This document shows, piece by piece, positions 57,375 to 64,000 of a stretch of DNA of 64,000 nucleotides. This DNA is from Bufo bufo (Eukaryota; Chordata; Amphibia; Anura; Bufonidae): contig NC_053391.1 of the NCBI RefSeq assembly GCF_905171765.1, forward strand, positions 189,854,559-189,918,558, in the 5' to 3' direction. Position numbers and translations under genes: made by a program. Under the pieces are notes generated by a model, which saw only the letters and a program-made list of their open reading frames with translations, was not told where the DNA came from and did no database searches. Numbering within the stretch: the stretch's first letter is position 1; every line of letters starts with the position of its first letter.

Positions 57375-57854
57375 GGCTACATTCACACGTCAGTATTTTT
57401 CTATAATCCGATTTTCTGTCCGTTTTTTGCGGATCCGTTGTTCCTGAAAATGTTTCCGTATGTCATCCGTTTTTTGCGGATCCGCAAAAAATGGAAACAT
57501 GTATAAATTTCAATAAGCAAATAAAGTTGTTTGGATTTCTTTAAAAAAAAAAATAAAAAATTAAAATGTAATTTCCAGGAACGGATTCCGTATAAAACGG
57601 ATGACATACGTAATGACATCCGAATTTCTTCCGTTTTTTGCATATCCATTGACTTTGTATTGTACCAGGATCCGATTTTTCAGGAAAAGAATAGGACATG
57701 TTTTATATTTAAACGGACATGCGGAACGGAAACGGACAGCACACATTGTGCTGTCCGTTTTTTTCCAGGACCCATTGAAAATGAATGGGTCCAGATCTGT
57801 TCCAGAAAAAACGGAACAGATCAGGAAAGAAAAAACAGACGTGTGAATGGACCC
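57375..57854. mobile_element. palindromic MITE, TAA duplication, abutting the previous one
   Basis: TAA lies at 57372-57374 and 57855-57857. The ends are ggctacattcacacgtcag and ...gacgtgtgaatggaccc. The arms carry cggatgacat and ttttgcggatcc words. Confidence 0.85.
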
Positions 57855-58120
57855 TAATTGTCTAATTTTCCTGCTGGATCTTCTGAATCGCTCTTGGGAA
57901 ATACTCTAGCTCTTTTGACCCTCAAGCCTCCAAACATTTCTTCCTTGATGGAGTGTGCTTTCTGAACTTCCTCCAGCCCCATGGTGGCCCTAACAGCTTT
58001 CAAAAGATCATTCATTTCATTCGCAGCAAAGTAGAACTTTTTACTTCCTTCAGAAATTTCTCTGTCTGATAAGGGGTCCTCTTCATCCCACTGTCTGGAG
58101 GAGGAAGAGTCATTCCCCAA
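57854..58120 (-). pseudogene. DIRS gag-like fragment
   Basis: A minus-strand open stretch reads WDEEDPLSDREISEGSKKFY, FAANEMNDLLKAVRATMGLE and SIKEEMFGGLRVKRARVFP. Acidic, Ser-rich proteins of this kind precede the RT in amphibian DIRS elements as I know them. The RT/RNase H part expected between this and the recombinase is missing; the two abutting MITEs (57058-57854) occupy the junction. Assignment rests on context plus composition. Confidence 0.55.
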
Positions 58121-58124
58121 TCAC

Positions 58125-58905
58125 TATGAATCAGAGCATGAAGGCACTATTAATTTTTAATTTGGGTGGAAGCAGCCCTGGGGAAGCTTCAGACATGTGA
58201 GACAAAGAAGATCTAATTTTCTCCTGTATCGAGGTTCTGAACTAATCTATAAGTGAGGGTTGCTCCTCACATACAATATTTGCAAATTCTTCCTCACTAT
58301 CAGGATACTTACATTTTTGATAAAACAGCAACAGGATTTGAGTATTTTACACATGGGGGGATATTTACTAAAGGTAAATGTGCCTGTATTCTGGCTTAAT
58401 CTGTGCCATAAAAACCGAAGTATATGCTTTGCTTCATAGCGCCTAGTCTGACAAGGACACATGACTTCGCATACGATGAAACTCCGGAGAAAAGTAGGTA
58501 AACCAATAGATGATGTAAAGATAGAGAAACGTGTCTAAAAATGTACCAGATTTATCCTCCACCATAAGACAGTTCGATAAATTTGGCACATCTTTAGACT
58601 GTCTAAATAGGTCTAAATGTGCTCCAATGAACATGGTTAAAGTGGATAAAAATGAATAGGCAAGACAAAAATATAAAGAGAATTTTATTCCTATTGAAGG
58701 AAGAGTTGGCAACAATTATGCATTTTAATGACCCCATACCTGCCTGTCAATGGGAAAAAGGATGCTATGAGAGAGCAACAAGATAGCAGCACCATAACGC
58801 CTGGAGCATGAGGTCCCATTACTGATTGGTCTTGAGTATTTTTGCCTCAAAACCAAAAGAGGATTTCCAGACTGCAATAACTACAGGTAATTCATTTTAA
58901 TGTGC
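58125..58905. other. gene-free stretch, possibly further DIRS 5' sequence
   Basis: 58125-58260 (aatcagagcatgaaggcact ... gaggttctgaactaatctat) may continue the DIRS gag on the minus strand with stops. The rest shows no feature. Confidence 0.35.
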
Positions 58906-58911
58906 ATTTAA

Positions 58912-59350
58912 AGGGGTATTCCCATCTCAGATATTGGGGGCACATTGCTAGGATATGCCACCAATTTATGGGACAAGCATCCATACTTTGAATGCAGCCT
59001 GCCAAGTGCTGGATGGAACACCATGCACATGCGCCCGCCCGCCGTTTATTCCTATGGGAGCGCCAAAAATAGCCGAGCACTGGCTTGGATATTTCCATCA
59101 GCCCCAAAGAAATGAATGGAGGGGTGGCCATATTTTCAATAGGTCTTCTGAAAATAGCCTAATGCACTGCTCAAGTATTTTCAACACTCCCATAGGAATG
59201 AATGGAGGGAGGGTGGCCGTGCATCCTCCGGCACATTGCAGGCTCAGTTCTAAGTATAGGTGAGAGTCCCAGAGATGGGATCTGCACCTATCAGATATTG
59301 GAGGCATATCCTAGTGATATGCCCCCAATGCCCAAGATAGGAATACCCCT
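58912..59350. mobile_element. palindromic MITE, TTAA-type
   Basis: The left flank is TTAA and the right flank ttac. The ends are aggggtattcccatctcag and ...gataggaataccccttt. The interior has ggatatgccaccaat and gatatgcccccaat near the ends. Confidence 0.78.
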
Positions 59351-59354
59351 TTAC

Positions 59355-59700
59355 CTGTCAGTTTTGTAATACAGTTTAATTACTTGTGTGGTCTATATAT
59401 TCAGAGCAAAACACCAACACATGACCCCTCTCCACTAAACAAGAGGCTCATTCTGCTTAAATCACATGCACCACTTCCTTCCTATTTTACGACCCACAGT
59501 CCGTCACCACCATAGGCAGTCAGTAGGTGGTACCAGAATCCTTTCCCCAGTCATGTCTGTAGACCATGTATAAAAAAGTGAATGCACCATGACTAGGGAA
59601 GGTTTCTGGCATTGGCTACTTATCACCCATGGTGGTGAAAAATTCTGGACTGAAAGACCGAAAAGAAGTGGACGTGACTTCGCCAGAAGGACTTTCTTAT
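59355..59700. other. gene-free stretch
   Basis: No exon or repeat is recognised. Confidence 0.35.
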
Positions 59701-59703
59701 TTA

Positions 59704-60069
59704 GGCTTGTTTCACATCTGTGTTGTGGCATTCCGAATTTGAGATCTGGCAGAAGTCAAAATGGATCAGTTTTGTCCCCATTATCAATGGAGACAAAACC
59801 GATCAGGATGCATTACGTTCCCTTTTTTTTTACCAGATACAAAACCGTTGCAAGCTGTTTTGTGTCCAATCTGCAAAACAGAAAAAACGGATCTGGTATG
59901 AAAATCAATGTATGCATGTCAATGGATGTGGGGTTTTTTGCTAGGGAAAAAAAAAACGGATCTGTCGCCCATTGACTTGCAATGATTTTCATACCAGATC
60001 CGTATTGTTTAGATTCAAGACAACCGGATCCCAAAACCTGAAAGCCACACCGAAAGTGTGAAACAGGCC
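59704..60069. mobile_element. palindromic MITE, TTA duplication
   Basis: TTA lies at 59701-59703 and 60070-60072. The ends are ggcttgtttcacatctgtg and ...aagtgtgaaacaggcc. Arms include catgcattgatttt-type and gatctggtatg words. Confidence 0.85.
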
Positions 60070-60183
60070 TTAGTCATGTCACAAATTCTAATCCTGTGTG
60101 GATAAGGTTTTAAAAATCTCATCCACTTTGCTTGTACTGTAAACTCCTGGAATGGAGAATCCACAGCTTTTATGGCACTTGTG

Positions 60184-61121
60184 GCTGTACCCTTGCAGAC
60201 GAGCGTGTCGGGATTAGGTCCGGAGGCGTTGCGTCTGCGATTAGGGAAAATTGTGCAAGTAGGTACGCAATTGAAGTCAGTTTTGACTGCAATTGCATTC
60301 CGATGTTCAGTTTTTATCGCGTGGGTACAATGCGTTTTGCACACGCGTGATAAAGAAAAAAGAAGGACTGTGATACCCGAACTCGGACTTCTTCTTTGGG
60401 TTAGGTGTTCTGTATATTTTATTATTTTCCCTTATAACATGGTTATAAGGGAAAATAATAGCATTCTGAATACAGAATGCTTACTAAAATGTGGCTTTAG
60501 GGGTTAAAAAAAATTAATTAAATTAACTCACCTCATCCTGCTGGTCGCGCAGCCGGCATCATCTTTTTTCAGGACCTTTGATGACATAATCGCGCTCACC
60601 ACGTGGTGACGTCATCGCAGGTCCTGCTGAATAAAGATAGAAATCTTTATTCAGCAGGACCTGCGCTGATTACGTCAAAGGTCTTTAGCAGGTCCAGAAA
60701 GAAGATGATGCCGGCTGCGCGAATAACAGGATGAGGAGAGTTAATTTTTTTTTCTTTAACCCCTAAAGCCCCATTTTAGTAAGCATTCTGTATTAAGAAT
60801 GCTATTAGTTTCCCTTATAACCATGTTATAAGGGAAAATAATACAGTAAATTGACTTATCAATTTACTTACATCATCTCCTAGCAACCATGCGTGAAAAT
60901 CGCATGCAGAACCATTCATTTCTATAGGGCCTGCGTTGCGTGAAAAACGCAGAATATAGAGCATGCTGCGATTTTCAGGCAGCGCACAAGTGATGCGTGA
61001 AAATCACCGCTCATCTGAACAGCCCCATTGAAGTGACTGGGTCCGGATTCAGTGCGGGTGCAAAGCGTTCATCTCACGCATTGCACCCGCACGGAAATCT
61101 CGCCCGTGTGAAAGGAGCCAT
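60184..61121. mobile_element. composite palindromic element with an inner 430-bp palindrome
   Basis: The outer left edge is ggctgtacccttgcagacga and the outer right edge cgggcgtgtgaaaggagcc-like (plus strand cgcccgtgtgaaaggagcc). Typical gcgtgaaaatcgcatgc words lie near the right end. The inner palindrome is annotated separately. Confidence 0.6.
60414..60850. repeat. long near-perfect palindrome, arms about 210 bp
   Basis: attattttcccttataacat at the left matches tgttataagggaaaataat at the right. Then gaatgcttactaaaatg, agccggcatcatctt and ggtcctgctgaataaagat pair with their complements. The centre is near 60640 (aagatagaaatctt). Confidence 0.92.
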
Positions 61122-61124
61122 AAA

Positions 61125-61570
61125 CACTTACAGCCATTTTCCCTTGATATATAAAATTGCTCGGTAAGTATGTGATAAAATAATAAAGTAAAACCACATT
61201 GGAGATCACTAATCTTGTCCTGATTATAATGAATCTGGAGGACTACCCCAGATTCTCCATGGTGAATATTACAGCAGTAAAACCCATTAGCATCAATCAC
61301 TTGGTCACACACAATGCAACAAGTAGCTAAAACTTAAAATAACGTTTCAATACTTTTTTAGAGGAAAAAGTAAAACCAATATTTGATCATGATAATCATT
61401 AGATATTAACTCTTTTCAATCCTGACATGAAAATAAAGATTTATTCTTGAACTTTGGCAGTTAAATAAGTGTCCGCTAGTATACTGAGAATCACACCGCG
61501 TCTCCAGTCTAATATTTCAGTTTCTTTGGTCTCTGTTCAGATGGCTCACAGAAACAAATAGATGTTCTAG
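61125..61570. other. gene-free stretch
   Basis: No feature seen. It lies immediately 3' (minus sense) of the exon at 61576-61758 and would be that gene's 3' UTR; the AATAAAG word in gaaaataaagatttattc near 61430 reads on the plus strand only. Confidence 0.35.
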
Positions 61571-61575
61571 CACTA

Positions 61576-61758
61576 GGCCATGGTTGAGAAGGGATAATGT
61601 GGATGCCACCAGTCTAAGAGGTGGACGCTGTGTACAGGATCCAAAACAATCTGCACTCCTTGTTCTCCACGAGGTTTCTTGCCATTTAACACTGGACAGT
61701 CATGAAAGACCAGTCTTACACGGTGGTGCCTCATATCCGTACTGACATTTATAGTCAA
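61576..61758 (-). CDS. candidate terminal coding exon, gene not recognised
   Basis: On the minus strand a strong acceptor (tatatttttttcctccag, AG at 61759-61760) is followed by 61 open codons in phase 0: [55 protein letters not shown] and PFSTMA. A TAG stop lies at 61573-61575. The composition is protein-like and non-repetitive, with clustered aromatic and His residues, unlike the transposon shadows around it. I cannot name the family. Upstream exons would lie at higher coordinates but none was found before the window ends. Confidence 0.5.
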
Positions 61759-61859
61759 CTGGAGGAAAAAAAATATATATTTATATATAAATAATTTTAA
61801 ATGACATTTAATATTAAGCCATAGTACATTCATAGGATATTCTTTTAAAAAGAAACCTA

Positions 61860-62240
61860 AACCTAGAAATGAAAGCTAAAATAAACAAAAAATATAGTTG
61901 CCCTCACTTTTCATGGACTCAGACTATGATGGGTGTGTTTGGTCCGCGTCATGGACCAAAGTAGTGCATGTTTCAGTGATATTTTCACTGACCCACGGTC
62001 AGTAAAAAAAAAAATACTGATGTGTACACAATTCAAATCAATTGGTATGTGTATTTTCCGAAGAAAATGCGGACAGCGCGTCAGTTACAAAATGAAAATG
62101 TGGACAAGGACTGACACAAACTGTCCTGTAGGAATCCCGCAAAGGACAAAAGGGCTCAGCTTCATCAGAACTGACAAAGGGAATGTTTAAAAAAAACTTG
62201 CACTGGGTCTCTAAATGAGAGACTGTGTGAATGGCTGGAC
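61860..62240. other. intron-like stretch with a MITE half
   Basis: 61905-62080 (atggactcagactatgatgg ... ggaccaaagtagtgcatg) is a left-half fragment of the family also seen at 2990-3180 and 50503-50866. No gene seen. Confidence 0.4.
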
Positions 62241-62485
62241 GAATATCTATAACCTCTGGTCCTCAAACACCTGGATATATCAGAGACAGAAAGGAAATAT
62301 TGACCATTTTAATTGGGACACCTCATATTCATGAATAATGTGATCCTTATATTCTTGCACAATTTGGCCATCACAGCAGGGTCCCACCATCTATATAAAT
62401 ATGGCAAATACACAGAGGAGCTCTGAATGTATTATAGATGTGCTTAACTACCTTCTTACTCCATTTTTCTTTTGATCCCTGTCGC

Positions 62486-62695
62486 TGGCTAACATGTTCA
62501 TGTCATGGTGGGAAGAAACTTGTGAACTCCACTAACAATCCTTTTAGTGAGAATATACGCAGGTACGGATGTTACATCGACGATGACATTTACATTTTTT
62601 GGTTGGGGCGAGGTGGAGTCCGTACCAGCTTTTTAAAATTTTTTATTACATTAACAACCAATGTAGCCTACAGTTTACAGGCAAGAGTAAAAGGT
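62486..62695 (+). pseudogene. Penelope-like reverse transcriptase fragment
   Basis: Three frames must be combined by eye: ANMFMSWWEETCEL, then NNPFSENIRRYGCYIDDDIY, IFW, then LFKIFYYINNQCSLQFTG. The order 'membered helix with WEE', then RYGCYIDD with I.IFW, then a YIN/YLN segment ending LQFTG, is that of Penelope/Poseidon-type RTs, whose catalytic box is YxDD with a following W. Both Asp residues of the box are present. There is no endonuclease domain and no target duplication in view. A diverged non-LTR RT is the alternative. Confidence 0.6.
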
Positions 62696-62894
62696 ACGCA
62701 GGTCATGCTGTGCAGAGGCCGCCCAATGCCTTGCACGGCATGGGGACCTGCTTTCTACGGGTGCCGAGGAGATCCAGCCCCAGGCTTGTCTCCTAGGCAA
62801 CCTGTTAGTGTATTACTTAGTGTAATACGCTAACAGGCAATGCATCAGACCCCCAAAAGTTGAAGTCCCAGAGTGGGACAGAAATAAAGTTTAA

Positions 62895-62945
62895 GGGGGG
62901 GGGGGGGGGGGGAAGTGTTTTTAAATTTACAAAAAATAAAGTTTC

Positions 62946-62979
<34 letters not shown>
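62895..62979. repeat. poly-G (18) and poly-A (30) tracts
   Basis: G run at 62895-62912 and A run at 62950-62979, separated by an AT-rich spacer with AATAAA. Confidence 0.95.
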
Positions 62980-62982
<3 letters not shown>

Positions 62983-62989
62983 TCTTCCC

Positions 62990-63273
62990 CCTGATTTAAT
63001 AATAAAAAATAAAATACACCACATTAGGTATCACCGCGTCCGTAACGACCGGCTCTATAAATATATCACATGATCCACCCCATCCAACAAACACCATAAA
63101 AATAACAAAAAACAACTGTAAAAAATAAAATAAAAAGCCATTTTTGTCACCTTACATCACAAAAAGTGCAACACCAAGTGATCAAAAAGGCGTATGTCCC
63201 CAAAATGGTACCAATAAGACTGACCTCATCCCACAAACAAATTTCTCATGTAGGGACTAAATAGCTTAAAATA

Positions 63274-63319
<46 letters not shown>

Positions 63320-64000
63320 ATCTCTCAGAACATGGAGACAAACATTTTTTGTTTCAAAAATGCCATTATTATTGTGTTAAAGTGAAATAAATAAAAAAGT
63401 ATACATATTAGGTATCGCCGCGTCCATAACAACCAGCTCTATAAAAATATCACATGACCTAACCCCTCAGGTGAACACAGTAGAAAAAATAAAAAATAAA
63501 AACAGTGCCAAAAAAGCCATTTTTTGTCACCTTACATCACAAACATTGCAACACCAAGCAATCAAAAAGGCATATGCCCCCCAAAATAGTACCAAACAGT
63601 CCTCTCATACCGCAAAAAATGAGACCCTACCTAAGACCATCGCCCAAACAATAAAAAATAAAAATAAAAAAAAACTATGGCTCTCAGAATATGGAGACCC
63701 TAAAACATTTTTTTGGTTTCAAAAATGCTATTATTGTGTAAAACAAATAAGAAAAAGTATACATATTAGGTTTTGCCACGTGCGTAATGAAAATGTCACA
63801 TGACCGAACCCAATTTTTGGTCAGCTTGCCACATAAAGGGTAATAATGAATTATCAAAAAATCATATGTACCCAAAAATGGTACCAATAAAAACGCAGAC
63901 TCTTCCTGCAAAAAAAAGAGCCCCTGCACAAGACGATCAGCAGAAAAATAAAAAAAATACGGTGTTCAGAAATGGAGACAAACATTTTCTTTTTTTCAAA
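62990..64000. repeat. tandem array, about 360-385-bp unit, nearly three copies
   Basis: The words attaggtatcaccgcgtcc, gtaac..ccggctctataaa, tttttgtcaccttacatcac, gcaacaccaagtgatcaaaa and aaaatggtaccaat recur at about 63023, 63407 and 63765. The end word ctatggctctcagaatatgg also occurs in the piggyBac element near 6420 and 6650, so this is probably the inner region of a related element that continues beyond the window. Confidence 0.85.
63276..63314. repeat. (TA)n microsatellite
   Basis: An alternating ta tract inside the tandem array. Confidence 0.95.

Noticed and set aside
54279..57857. Many 60-130-codon open frames with RTCPILV..IADKNR words
   Set aside because: The same words recur in both strands of palindromic MITEs across the window, so they are translations of MITE arms.
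62438..62833. The 131-codon open frame taken as one intact gene
   Set aside because: Only its middle matches a reverse transcriptase and the match continues in another frame, so it is a decayed fragment rather than a gene.

Overview
This window is vertebrate nuclear DNA, most likely from an anuran amphibian. That assignment is an inference. It rests on spliced vertebrate genes with long introns and on a repeat mix typical of frog genomes: piggyBac of the Uribo type, Tc1/mariner, hAT, DIRS, Penelope-like elements, and very many palindromic short elements with TTAA or TWA target duplications. Most of the 64 kb is transposon-derived, and elements are often nested inside one another.

Host genes. 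(1) Positions 1-17371, plus strand: the 3' half of a Ras and Rab interactor gene, most like RINL. Four exons (1-654, 12305-12616, 12726-12854, 17196-17371) join in phase across consensus splice sites and encode the RIN-homology region and the VPS9 Rab5-GEF domain. (2) 31551-32488, minus strand: the main exon of a GPR139-like class A GPCR, with a good splice acceptor at its 5' edge. (3) Two orphan exon candidates, 46279-46349 (+) and 61576-61758 (-), each run from a splice acceptor to a stop codon. I do not recognise the gene of either.

Mobile elements, left to right. A 5.0-kb piggyBac element (4507-9528, TTAA duplications, frameshifted transposase) lies in the RINL-like intron. A Tc1 element (13988-15971) in another intron is itself interrupted by a palindromic element. 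A hAT element (transposase remnants 23985-27935, followed by a satellite) is split by a second hAT-type insertion (25562-27426) with a perfect 8-bp duplication. A 7.4-kb BED-finger hAT (33222-40627, perfect 8-bp duplication) splits a LINE remnant. It carries satellite arrays on both sides of its transposase and a partial duplication of the transposase 3' end. An 880-bp insertion (41399-42278) with a 12-bp duplication sits inside a palindromic element and contains a foldable hammerhead-ribozyme core, suggesting a Penelope-like element. A Penelope-type reverse-transcriptase scrap lies at 62486-62695. A DIRS element is represented by tyrosine-recombinase (55863-57050) and gag-like (57854-58120) remnants.

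Between these lie many palindromic short elements. One group has 3-bp TTA or TAA duplications and GG-starting ends. Another has TTAA duplications. A third has hAT-type ends. There are also several minisatellites. Nothing suggests a gene cluster or operon. The best candidates for something notable are the ribozyme-bearing insertion, the satellite-bearing hAT, and the nested insertions whose target duplications allow their order to be read.
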